A stretch of 47,880 nt of DNA from JAQUSX01 sp035446985 (lineage in GTDB: Bacteria > Bacillota > Clostridia > Christensenellales > CAG-314), in contig DAOTGG010000005.1 in assembly GCA_035446985.1 (NCBI GenBank), positions 1-47,880 of the forward strand, given 5' to 3'. The translations under genes were made by a program, and so were the position numbers. Shown here piece after piece: positions 40,848 to 47,880 of the stretch (its first letter is position 1; each line of letters begins with the position of its first letter). The notes under the pieces are model-generated. The model searched no databases, had not been told where the DNA came from, and worked only from the letters and a program-made list of their open reading frames with translations.

Positions 40848-42047
40848 ATGACTAAAAAATGGGTTAAATTGAGACACAGCGTGGTTTTTGGCTTGCTTAG
40901 ACCTTTTTTTAGGGTGGCAATGAAAAAACAGTACGGCTTTTACTGTAAACGATACAAACTCCCCAAAGGAAAGCCTTATCTGATATTAAGTAATCATCAG
41001 GCAAAATCCGACCAGTTTTTGATTTCGCTTATTTTTAACAGACCTCTTTATTTTGTGGCGAGAGACGACCTTTTTTCTATGGGATTCGCTTCCAAGCTTA
41101 TCAAATATCTCGTCGCTCCGATACCCAAAAACAAAGTGGCAAAAGACATACAAACGATAAGAGACAGTATGCAGGTCGCCAAAGAAGGCGGCTGCATCGG
41201 GCTGTTTCCCGAAGGCAATCTGACTTTTTCGGGAACGACGGAATATATAGCTCCTTCAGTTGTGAAATATATAAAAATGCTCAAAATCCCCGTGTTATTT
41301 GTTAATGTCAAGGGCGGTTACGGCGTGCGTCCCAGATGGGCGAATAAATCGCGCAAAGGTAATATATACGGGGCAGTCGTAAGAGAAATGAGTTATGAAG
41401 AATACAAAGATTATTCTAATGACGAATTTTACGAGCTTATAACCAAAGAGCTTTATGTTGACGACAGAACGTTAAATAAAAAGTTTTTATCCAAAGAACG
41501 CGCGGAATATATGGAGTGCTGCATATATGTTTGCCCCAAATGCGGTCTAACGCATTTTGTCAGTAAAGGCGATACGATGACTTGCACCAAATGCGGTTAT
41601 TCCGCGGTATACGGAGAGGATTTGCGGTTTTCAACGGGCGAATTTGAAACGGTCAAAGACTGGTACGATTATCAAAAAGAGTTTGTGAAAAATTTTGATT
41701 ACGAAGCTTTGGGCGACGAGCCGCTTTTTACAGATAATATAAGGGTTATGAAAGACGAGATTTTTCATAAACGCAAATACAGAGTTTCTAAACGCACGAC
41801 CGTAAAAATGTACGTTGACAGACTGGAAATAATAGACGATTTCGGTTCCGTCACTATTTCCCTTAACGATATTTCAGCTATGGCCGTTTGCGGCAGAAAT
41901 AAGCTTGAGATTTCCGACAACGAGCGTAATAATTATTTCTTGATGCCCACGCCCAGATTTAACGCGTTAAAATATGTTCAGTTTTTCTATCATTACAAAA
42001 ACGCGCAGATTGCTGATGCGGACAAAGAAGAGTTTTTAGGATTGTGA
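40848..42047 (+). CDS. PlsC-type acyltransferase fused to a zinc ribbon domain
   Basis: Residues 1-215 match 1-acyl-glycerol-3-phosphate acyltransferase: the catalytic HX4D is H50-QAKS-D55 in SNHQAKSD, and FPEGNLTFSG (120-129) forms the glycerol-phosphate motif. A zinc ribbon follows with C229/C232 and C246/C249, then about 140 residues of beta-rich sequence with no recognised domain. PlsC proteins are usually about 200-260 residues, so the C-terminal 180 residues are an unusual extension, perhaps regulatory. It acylates lysophosphatidate or a related lipid at the membrane. AAGGGGG precedes the ATG. It is followed after 37 bases by gltS, probably in one transcript. Confidence 0.87.
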   Translation: MTKKWVKLRHSVVFGLLRPFFRVAMKKQYGFYCKRYKLPKGKPYLILSNHQAKSDQFLISLIFNRPLYFVARDDLFSMGFASKLIKYLVAPIPKNKVAKDIQTIRDSMQVAKEGGCIGLFPEGNLTFSGTTEYIAPSVVKYIKMLKIPVLFVNVKGGYGVRPRWANKSRKGNIYGAVVREMSYEEYKDYSNDEFYELITKELYVDDRTLNKKFLSKERAEYMECCIYVCPKCGLTHFVSKGDTMTCTKCGYSAVYGEDLRFSTGEFETVKDWYDYQKEFVKNFDYEALGDEPLFTDNIRVMKDEIFHKRKYRVSKRTTVKMYVDRLEIIDDFGSVTISLNDISAMAVCGRNKLEISDNERNNYFLMPTPRFNALKYVQFFYHYKNAQIADADKEEFLGL

Positions 42048-42084
42048 AACGATATAAGCCAAATTTTTTTTAAAGGAGTTATTT

Positions 42085-43533
42085 ATGTTTAATTTTTGGG
42101 ACTCGGGAGTATGGTCTTTTTTACTGACGTTAGCTATCTTGCTTGCGGCAATGCTTTTGGCTAATCTTATGCGAAGATACATACCTTTTTTGCGTAAGCT
42201 TATGATTCCCTCCGCTTTACTCGGCGGTTTTTTAGTGCTTATCGCCGACGTGATTTACAAGAGTATCGCTGGGGTTTCAATGTTTAACGACCTGACGCTG
42301 GAATACTTGACTTATCACGGTCTTGGTTTGGGATTTGTAGCTCTTGCTCTGAAGTCAAGCGGCGACAAAAAAGAAAAGAAAAAACGTAACGGCGAAATAA
42401 TGGACAGCGGACTAAGCGTTGTCGGTGCTTACCTGATTCAAGGTATCGTCGGTTTGGCGGTTACCTTGGGACTTTCTTTCGTTATCGCCAACATTTTCCC
42501 CGCAAGCGGCTTGATACTGCCTATGGGCTACGGACAAGGACCTGGACAAGCGTTTAACTGGGGACAAATTTATGAAAACCTGGGCTTTACAAACGGAGCG
42601 AGTTTCGGCTTAACCATAGCCGCAATGGGCTTTATTACCGCTTCTATCGGCGGCTGCGTATATTTTGCAGGAATGCGTAAGCGCGGCAAATTGGTAGTCG
42701 GTGGCAGTCACGAAAACGCTGAGGACTGCAAAGACGAATCTGTTTCACCGAAAGACGAAATACCTATGAGCGAATCTATGGACAAAATGACGGTTCAAGT
42801 CGCATTCGTAGTTATCTCTTACATTATCGCTTTCGGTATTATGTACGGACTATATAGACTGTTTGTGGCTATTGATCCCGACCCGACAAAATTCTTACTC
42901 AAGACCGTTAACCCTCTTATTTGGGGCTTTAACTTCCTTGTAGGCACGGCTGTAGCTATGGGCGTAAAAGCGATACTCAATGCTCTTTACCGTAAAGGCG
43001 TTATGAAACGCAAATACACCAACGACTTTATGCTTTCACGTATCGGCGGTTTCTGCTTTGACTTTATGGTTGTAGCTAGCATCGCGGCTATAAAACTTGA
43101 AGCGTTTACTTATCCCGAATTTATTATTCCGCTTTCGATTTTGTGCATAGTGGGCGGCGTAGTAACATATTTCTATCTCAAAACAGTTTCGAAAAAAGTA
43201 TTCCCCAACTATCCCGACGAACAGTTTTTGGCTTTATTCGGCAACTGTACTGGAACGGCGTCAACAGGCGTAATTTTAACCCGCGAAGTGGATCCCGAAT
43301 TTAGAACGCCTGCGGCAAGCAACCTTGTTTATCTGCCGCTTTACGCTATCGTATTCGGCTTCCCGATGTTTCTGCTACTCGGCGTTGCGCCAGACCCCAT
43401 TGGTGGCAATCCAAACGGTATGGCGTGGCTGACTTTGGGCATTTTGATAGTGCTTTTTGTCGTAATAAACCTGATTTTGTTCAGAAAATCGATATTCCAT
43501 AAAACCTACAAACAAGACAAAAAAGAAGAATAA
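42085..43533 (+). CDS. gltS: Sodium/glutamate symporter, GltS family
   Basis: The 482-residue membrane protein has the two inverted halves of GltS. The first half carries the pore-loop GYGQGPGQAFNWG (quoted from LPMGYGQGPGQAFNWGQ), and the second the matching NCTGTASTGVILTRE. Both loops bind glutamate and sodium in this family. A hydrophilic loop lies at about 205-235, which makes the protein longer than the E. coli GltS. AAAGGAG precedes the ATG. The glutamate dehydrogenase gene comes next, separated by a terminator, so the pair forms a glutamate-use module with separate control. Confidence 0.88.
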   Translation: MFNFWDSGVWSFLLTLAILLAAMLLANLMRRYIPFLRKLMIPSALLGGFLVLIADVIYKSIAGVSMFNDLTLEYLTYHGLGLGFVALALKSSGDKKEKKKRNGEIMDSGLSVVGAYLIQGIVGLAVTLGLSFVIANIFPASGLILPMGYGQGPGQAFNWGQIYENLGFTNGASFGLTIAAMGFITASIGGCVYFAGMRKRGKLVVGGSHENAEDCKDESVSPKDEIPMSESMDKMTVQVAFVVISYIIAFGIMYGLYRLFVAIDPDPTKFLLKTVNPLIWGFNFLVGTAVAMGVKAILNALYRKGVMKRKYTNDFMLSRIGGFCFDFMVVASIAAIKLEAFTYPEFIIPLSILCIVGGVVTYFYLKTVSKKVFPNYPDEQFLALFGNCTGTASTGVILTREVDPEFRTPAASNLVYLPLYAIVFGFPMFLLLGVAPDPIGGNPNGMAWLTLGILIVLFVVINLILFRKSIFHKTYKQDKKEE

Positions 43534-43550
43534 GGAAATATCTGGCAAAC

Positions 43551-43590
43551 AAAAACCGCTCCAAAAAAGAGCGGTTTTTTTATTTTTTTC
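43551..43590 (+). terminator. Terminator of gltS
   Basis: AAAAACCGCTC (43551-43561) pairs with GAGCGGTTTTT (43569-43579), followed by T-rich sequence. Confidence 0.92.
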
Positions 43591-43650
43591 GCGTTTTGGC
43601 AAATGCTAAATTTAATAGAAATTATTTCGCAGATTTTGTCGTTTATTCGT

Positions 43651-43679
43651 TTTACAAATAAAGTTTTAAGTGCTACAAT
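43651..43679 (+). promoter_or_regulatory. Promoter of gdhA
   Basis: TTTACA (43651-43656), a 17-base spacer and extended -10 TGCTACAAT (43671-43679) give a leader of about 85 bases. Confidence 0.7.
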
Positions 43680-43681
43680 GA

Positions 43682-43751
43682 CCTTGGCAAAAGGTTTTGG
43701 GCATAAGTCCCAAGACGGTTTTTTCACGGTCTAAAATGACTACGGGTCATT
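43682..43751 (+). promoter_or_regulatory. Structured gdhA leader with three small hairpins
   Basis: Three hairpins can form in order: CCTT/AAGG (43682-43685 with 43691-43694), TTGGG/CCCAA (43697-43701 with 43709-43713, followed by ACGGTTTTTT), and AATGAC/GTCATT (43735-43740 with 43746-43751). CTTGG (43683-43687) could instead pair with CCAAG (43710-43714), which excludes the first two. I recognise no known riboswitch family. Confidence 0.4.
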
Positions 43752-43770
43752 AAAATAAAGGAGAGACGAT

Positions 43771-45120
43771 ATGTCTAATTATGTTCAAAGAGTTTTGGAA
43801 GAAGTCATCAGACGTAATCCCAACGAACCCGAATTTCACCAAACAGCGACTGAAATTTTGCATTCGCTAGAACCGGTTTTTGACAAACATCCCGAATATG
43901 AAAAAGCGGGATTATTGGATCGTTTTGTAGAACCAGAACGCGTTATTATGTTCAGAGTTCCTTGGGTTGACGACAGCGGTAAAGTTTGCGTTAACAAAGG
44001 CTACAGAGTACAGTTCAGCAGCGCTATCGGACCGTATAAGGGCGGTTTGAGATTTGCTCCGTCAGTAAACCTTTCTATTATGAAATTTTTGGCTTTTGAA
44101 CAAACATTGAAGAACAGTCTTACCAGTCTTCCTATGGGCGGCGGTAAGGGCGGTTCAGATTTTGACCCTACAGGAAAAAGCGACGCGGAAGTTATGCGTT
44201 TCTGCCAAAGTTTTATGACAGAACTTTATAGACATATCGGTCCGAATACCGACGTTCCCGCTGGTGATATGGGCGTTGGCGGAAGAGAAATCGGTTACTT
44301 ATTTGGACAATACAAGAGAATTAGAAACGCTTACGAAAACGGTGTTTTGACAGGCAAAGACCTTGCTTTCGGCGGCAGCTTAATCAGACCCGAAGCTACA
44401 GGTTACGGCGCAACATATTTCTTTACAGAAGTACTTGCTCACGAAAAAGTAAACATTAAAGGTTTGAAATTCTCAGTTTCAGGTTTCGGCAACGTAGCTT
44501 GGGGCGCAGCTCAAAAGATTACACAACTCGGCGGCAAAGTTGTTACTATTTCAGGTCCCGACGGTTATGTTTATCTTAAAGACGGCATGACTCAAGAAAT
44601 GATAGACTTTATGCCCGTTATGAATAGCTGGAGACACAACAAAGTCAGCGAATTCAAAGACAAATTCCCGCAAGTTGAATTTGTTGCTGGCAAAAAACCT
44701 TGGGGCAATGTTGACTGTGACGTTTGCATGCCTTGCGCAACACAAAACGAAATCCGCATCGAAGACGCGAAAGCTATCGTTGCTAAGGGTATCAAATACG
44801 TTAACGAAGTAGCTAATATGCCTTGCACAAACGAAGCTGTTGAATTAATGCAAAGCAAGGGCGTTATCGTATGCCCGTCAAAAGCTGTTAACGCAGGCGG
44901 CGTTGCTGTAAGCGGACTTGAAATGTCTCAAAACAGTATGCGTTTGTCTTGGACTTCAGAAGAAGTTGATGAAAAACTTAAAGGCATCATGAAAAATATT
45001 CACACTCAAATTTTGCAAGCTACAATCGATTACAATCTGGGTTACAATCTTGTCGCTGGCGCAAACATTGCCGGTTTTGACAAAGTTGCTAAGGCTATGA
45101 TGGCTCAAGGCAACGTATAA
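43771..45120 (+). CDS. gdhA: NADP-type glutamate dehydrogenase
   Basis: It interconverts glutamate and 2-oxoglutarate plus ammonia. The 449-residue hexameric family I enzyme shows K90 (GPYKGG), K114 and the catalytic K126 (PMGGGKGGSDFDPTG), D166 in VPAGDMG, and the Rossmann motif SGFGNVAWG (237-245). The loop after the second strand (SGPDG) is of the NADP type, but clostridial enzymes vary in cofactor. AAGGAGAG precedes the ATG. Codons are cleaner than average, fitting high expression. gltS is upstream and the gene ends in a strong terminator. Confidence 0.95.
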   Translation: MSNYVQRVLEEVIRRNPNEPEFHQTATEILHSLEPVFDKHPEYEKAGLLDRFVEPERVIMFRVPWVDDSGKVCVNKGYRVQFSSAIGPYKGGLRFAPSVNLSIMKFLAFEQTLKNSLTSLPMGGGKGGSDFDPTGKSDAEVMRFCQSFMTELYRHIGPNTDVPAGDMGVGGREIGYLFGQYKRIRNAYENGVLTGKDLAFGGSLIRPEATGYGATYFFTEVLAHEKVNIKGLKFSVSGFGNVAWGAAQKITQLGGKVVTISGPDGYVYLKDGMTQEMIDFMPVMNSWRHNKVSEFKDKFPQVEFVAGKKPWGNVDCDVCMPCATQNEIRIEDAKAIVAKGIKYVNEVANMPCTNEAVELMQSKGVIVCPSKAVNAGGVAVSGLEMSQNSMRLSWTSEEVDEKLKGIMKNIHTQILQATIDYNLGYNLVAGANIAGFDKVAKAMMAQGNV

Positions 45121-45157
45121 TCTTAAATTAGATTAAATTAAAACACTAAATAATATA

Positions 45158-45194
45158 GCCCCCGCTTGTTAAAAAGGCGGGGGTTTTATTTTTG
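45158..45194 (+). terminator. Terminator of gdhA
   Basis: CCCCCGC (45159-45165) pairs with GCGGGGG (45177-45183), followed by T residues. Confidence 0.92.
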
Positions 45195-45365
45195 CCCATT
45201 GCATTTCGACAAACGCGTACAAAATTCGACATAATATTCACCTAAAAAAAAGGCGCGGTTTGGTAATTTATGATACAATGTTGACGAAAAAAAATTCGAA
45301 AAATACTCTCAAATGAATGTCTAAAAACACTCAAATGAAAAAGAAATAAAGGAACTAAAGTCAAA

Positions 45366-46046
45366 ATGGAAAGGATTTTTGAAAGAACAGAAATATTGAT
45401 CGGCGCGAAGGGAATGCAAAAACTGAGTAATTCCACCGTGGCGATTTTTGGCTTGGGCGGAGTTGGAAGCGCGGCTTGCGAAGCGTTGGCTCGTGCAGGT
45501 ATCGGGCATATTAAATTGGTTGATAACGACAAAATAAACTACAGCAACATAAACAGACAAATAATCGCCGCTCATTCCACAGTCGGACAATACAAGGTCG
45601 AAGCTATGGAGCTAAGGATAAAAGACATAAATCCGTTCTGTCAAGTCGAAAAATTTCCCATTTTTTATCAACGCGGCGTAAAGTTTGATTTTACTTTGGT
45701 GGATTATGTGCTTGATTGTATAGACAGCGTCGACAGCAAAATCGCGCTTATAGATATGGCTGACGTTTGTAAAGTCCCGATAATTTCGTCCATGGGGACG
45801 GGTAATAGGCTCGTCGCCGATTTTACTATCACAGATATTTACAAGACTAGCGGTTGTCCGCTCGCGCGCACGGTAAGACACAAACTAAAAGAAATCGGAA
45901 TAAAACAGTTAAAAACCTTATATTCGCCTACAAAACCTATTGAAACTCACGTTAACCCTATCGCCAGTATATCTTTTGTTCCGCCTGTGGCAGGGTATTT
46001 AATGGCGGGAGAAGTAGTAAGAGACCTATTGAATTTAACTCCTTAA
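45366..46046 (+). CDS. tcdA: TcdA/CsdL-type E1-like tRNA A37 dehydratase
   Basis: TcdA cyclises t6A at position 37 of ANN-decoding tRNAs with ATP. The 226 residues start RIFERTEILIGAKGMQKL, then the ATP-binding FGLGGVGS (28-35), LVDNDKINYSNINRQI typical for E1-like enzymes, and a C-terminal VNPIASISFVPPVAGYLMAG block (quoted: ASISFVPPVAGYLMAG). It is slightly shorter than E. coli TcdA. AAGGAAC precedes the ATG, and an extended -10 TGATACAAT is seen at about 45268-45280. HesA/ThiF-like alternatives are less likely because no thi or moa genes are near. Confidence 0.88.
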   Translation: MERIFERTEILIGAKGMQKLSNSTVAIFGLGGVGSAACEALARAGIGHIKLVDNDKINYSNINRQIIAAHSTVGQYKVEAMELRIKDINPFCQVEKFPIFYQRGVKFDFTLVDYVLDCIDSVDSKIALIDMADVCKVPIISSMGTGNRLVADFTITDIYKTSGCPLARTVRHKLKEIGIKQLKTLYSPTKPIETHVNPIASISFVPPVAGYLMAGEVVRDLLNLTP

Positions 46047-46086
46047 TATGTTAAAATAACAGTAAGTTTTAGGAGGTAATTAGCTT

Positions 46087-46365
46087 ATGAAAAAAGGCGA
46101 GAGAAATTTTTTGCATTTAGCGAGCTTTATTTTGTTCGTTGTTTGGGGCATCGGCACTCTGATTAGCATTATTTTGGAGCGTTTCGGCATATCTTTCGGC
46201 GGCGCGGCTGTGGTTGAGAACATATTAAGAATCTGCGCTATGCTGGTTATGGTTTATTGCGCTTATCTTTATTACAGCACGCACAAAAAAACTTTGGTCA
46301 AAGTTCTGTTTTGGATTTCAGTTGCGGTAGCGATTGTGGTAATAGTTTTACCTTGGTTTATTTAA
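46087..46365 (+). CDS. Small unknown membrane protein
   Basis: The family is not recognised. The 92 residues have three hydrophobic segments (about 10-30, 38-60 and 70-90) and a short lysine-rich start (MKKGERNF). It begins 40 bases after tcdA with AGGAGGT at a good distance and is probably co-transcribed with it. A terminator follows. Confidence 0.72.
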   Translation: MKKGERNFLHLASFILFVVWGIGTLISIILERFGISFGGAAVVENILRICAMLVMVYCAYLYYSTHKKTLVKVLFWISVAVAIVVIVLPWFI

Positions 46366-46400
46366 AATCAAATAACTACATATTTAATTAAAAAAAATTA

Positions 46401-46437
46401 AACAATATCCGTAAAAAAACGGGTATTGTTTTATTTT
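46401..46437 (+). terminator. Terminator of the tcdA operon
   Basis: Arms 46401-46412 and 46419-46430 form a 12-position stem with one G-U pair, then T-rich sequence. Confidence 0.88.
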
Positions 46438-46475
46438 ACCTTGATTTTTTGAGAGCGCGCAACTATACGTAAAAA

Positions 46476-46504
46476 TTGCATATTGCCGTAAAGTGTGATA
46501 TAGT
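46476..46504 (+). promoter_or_regulatory. Promoter of the SIS-domain gene
   Basis: TTGCAT (46476-46481), a 17-base spacer and extended -10 TGATATAGT (46496-46504) lie about 115 bases before the ATG. No clear element is seen in the long leader. Confidence 0.55.
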
Positions 46505-46620
46505 TAGATAAAGGAAAAGAGATAGTATAGTCGTTACAGCAAGCCAAAACTCAAGGCGCAAAGAATAGTTTTTAATTTGATTAGGAATAATCAAAACACA
46601 AGGATTTAGGAGATACAGAT

Positions 46621-47658
46621 ATGATTACGATAATGGAAAAAGAAATATTCTCACAACCCGCCGCGCTGAAAAACACGTACGACACAAATCTCGTTCTTGC
46701 CGAAAAACTGGCGGGGTTAATAAAAAAACAAAATATCAGTCAAATAATAGTTGCCGCTCGCGGAAGCAGCAACAACGCTTCGCTGTATTTTAAATATTTG
46801 TGCGAAATAAGCGTCGGCATACCCGTTAATTTTATTTATCCGTCTATTATTACGCAGTACAAAGGAAAGTTGAAAATGAAAGACGCTTGCGTGTTCGGAG
46901 TGTCGCAAAGCGGTAAAGCATTGGATGTGCAAACGGTTTTGAAAGAAGCCCAGTCGCAAGGGGCGGTAACCGTAGCGATTACGAACGATTTGACAAGTCC
47001 TATGGCATTGGAAACGCAATATCATTTTTATCTTGACGTGGAAGAAGAAAAAGCGTTAGCCGCGACAAAAACCTATACAGCGGAAATGCTGGTTCTGCAA
47101 ATGATAGTAAACGCTTTGATGGACGAAAACACGCACTTGCCCGCAAAAATGCCGCCTGTAAGCGAATATATAAAAAAAGTTTTGGACTCAAAACCGCAAA
47201 TAAGCGAGATTGCGGACAAATATGTGGACTGCGATGAAATGATTATTCTCGGACGGGGACTTAACCTATCTTCGGCTAATGAAATAGCTTTAAAGCTGCA
47301 GGAAACTTGCTATATAAACGCGCGCAGTTACGCTATTTCGGATTTTCACCACGGACCTTTCGCAATAGTTAACGATAAAACGAGGATTTTGATTTTGGCG
47401 ATGAACGACGCCGTTTATGACGACGCAGTCGCAATGATAGAAAAACTTAAACCGTCGGGCGCAGATATTACTGTTTTTACCGATAACGAACAGCTTATTA
47501 AAGACTGCGACGGATTGCTTTTGCCGAGCGTGGAAGAAGTTTACACGCCGTATTTATGCGCTACCGCAGGTCAGCTTATGTCTTGCATTTTATCGCAAAA
47601 ACGAGGTATAAATCCCGATTGTCCGCGCGGATTAAATAAGGTTACGATAACTAAATAA
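46621..47658 (+). CDS. SIS-domain sugar-phosphate enzyme (GlmS-like isomerase half)
   Basis: The 345 residues contain two SIS domains (about 30-165 and 195-335) like the isomerase half of GlmS. Marks are VAARGSSNNASLYFKYL, GVSQSGKALDV, ATKTYTAEML and DFHHGPFAIV, with the C-terminal PRGLNKVTITK. It lacks the glutaminase domain, so it cannot use glutamine. The likely role is an aldose/ketose isomerase or amino-sugar-6-phosphate deaminase, as known for SIS-type NagB-II and AgaS proteins; the choice is inference. AGGAG precedes the ATG. The following partial GH20 gene supports amino-sugar catabolism. Confidence 0.88.
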   Translation: MITIMEKEIFSQPAALKNTYDTNLVLAEKLAGLIKKQNISQIIVAARGSSNNASLYFKYLCEISVGIPVNFIYPSIITQYKGKLKMKDACVFGVSQSGKALDVQTVLKEAQSQGAVTVAITNDLTSPMALETQYHFYLDVEEEKALAATKTYTAEMLVLQMIVNALMDENTHLPAKMPPVSEYIKKVLDSKPQISEIADKYVDCDEMIILGRGLNLSSANEIALKLQETCYINARSYAISDFHHGPFAIVNDKTRILILAMNDAVYDDAVAMIEKLKPSGADITVFTDNEQLIKDCDGLLLPSVEEVYTPYLCATAGQLMSCILSQKRGINPDCPRGLNKVTITK

Positions 47659-47757
47659 CCCGTAAATAGGTGCAAATAAAAATATAAAATAGTCGAATTT
47701 TAGTTAAATTAAATCCTTTGACTACCGAAAAATGGTTTTAATAGAAGGAGCAAATTA

Positions 47758-47880
47758 ATGGCGTTGATTCCTTTGCCGAGCGAAATAATTTATTCTAACG
47801 GAGCGTTTGTTTTGTCAAACACCGCTTTAAAATGCGATGAAAAATTATCAAGCGCGGCAAAAATTTTTTCAAAATTATTT
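47758..47880 (+). CDS. N-terminus of a GH20-type beta-N-acetylhexosaminidase (cut by window end)
   Basis: The frame is open from the ATG at 47758 to the window end (41 residues). The start MALIPLPSEIIYSNGAFVLS resembles the N-terminal domain of glycoside hydrolase family 20 enzymes, which often begin with IPLP-x-E/K. AGAAGGAG precedes the ATG by 7 bases. The enzyme would release N-acetylhexosamine from glycans. The catalytic domain is outside the window, so the call is tentative. It follows the SIS-domain gene by 99 bases. Confidence 0.5.
   Translation, partial: MALIPLPSEIIYSNGAFVLSNTALKCDEKLSSAAKIFSKLF

Noticed and set aside
1..47880. CRISPR array or insertion sequence
   Set aside because: No regularly spaced direct repeats, cas genes, transposase frames or terminal inverted repeats were found by reading through.

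Overview
This window looks like a chromosomal segment of a Gram-positive, low-GC anaerobe of the Bacillota, most probably a Clostridia-type gut or sediment bacterium. The DNA is AT-rich, ribosome binding sites are mostly AGGAGG-like, promoters match the vegetative consensus TTGACA-17-TATAAT, and intrinsic hairpin/T-tract terminators are frequent. The gene families also fit: PdxST vitamin B6 synthesis, hexameric GdhA, YitT, KtrAB, ABC-F, DUF896, acyl-ACP thioesterase and a DUF362-ferredoxin protein. No respiratory chain, IS element, CRISPR array or rRNA is visible. I cannot name the species.

Layout. 0.3-6.2 kb (+): a zinc-motif membrane protein, a thioredoxin-reductase-like flavoprotein lacking the usual NADPH motifs, glmM (cell wall precursor), a CDF cation exporter, then thyA-folA (dTMP/folate). 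6.4-9.5 kb (-): pdxT-pdxS and a MATE exporter. 9.6-10.75 kb (+): nitroreductase and a membrane protein. 10.8-13.0 kb: class II fba and gap transcribed divergently from overlapping -10 elements. 13.3 kb: tRNA-Arg(CCG). 13.5-14.1 kb (-): a membrane-attached XRE regulator. 14.3-16.2 kb: a GT4 glycosyltransferase overlapping a lipid acyltransferase. 16.5-24.5 kb (+): YitT, a methyltransferase, HutD, Ogt, a HAD phosphatase coupled to an Sfp-type phosphopantetheinyl transferase, EamA, a TVP38/VTT protein, Pcp and an acyl-ACP thioesterase. A 0.7-kb gene-free stretch follows. 25.2-28.0 kb: TetR, an RlmL-like RNA methyltransferase and pyridoxal kinase. 28.2-32 kb: an anchored unknown extracellular protein (-), DUF1284, a small membrane protein, a second MATE and DUF896. 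32-34 kb: an ABC-F protein behind a likely transcription attenuator, and an orphan holin (-). 34.2-36.2 kb (-): ktrB-ktrA potassium uptake. 36.4-42 kb: an M3 oligopeptidase, an EIIC-like membrane protein, DUF362-ferredoxin and a PlsC acyltransferase with a zinc ribbon. 42-45.1 kb: glutamate uptake (gltS) and gdhA. 45.4-47.9 kb: tcdA, a small membrane protein, a SIS sugar-phosphate enzyme and the start of a GH20 hexosaminidase.

Functionally this is mostly housekeeping: central glycolysis, cofactor (B6, folate) and dTMP supply, membrane lipid and wall building, ion balance, and glutamate and amino-sugar use. The most interesting signals are regulatory. (1) The leader of the ABC-F gene contains an intrinsic terminator just before the start codon. 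An 11-nt segment upstream is perfectly complementary to the terminator's 5' arm, and tiny upstream ORFs lie in the competing stem; this is the layout expected of antibiotic-sensing attenuation. (2) At least seven genes have a well-matched promoter whose -10 hexamer ends exactly 6-7 nt before the start codon, so their mRNAs should be leaderless. In two or three cases the TTG of the -35 box TTGACA could be miscalled as a start codon.
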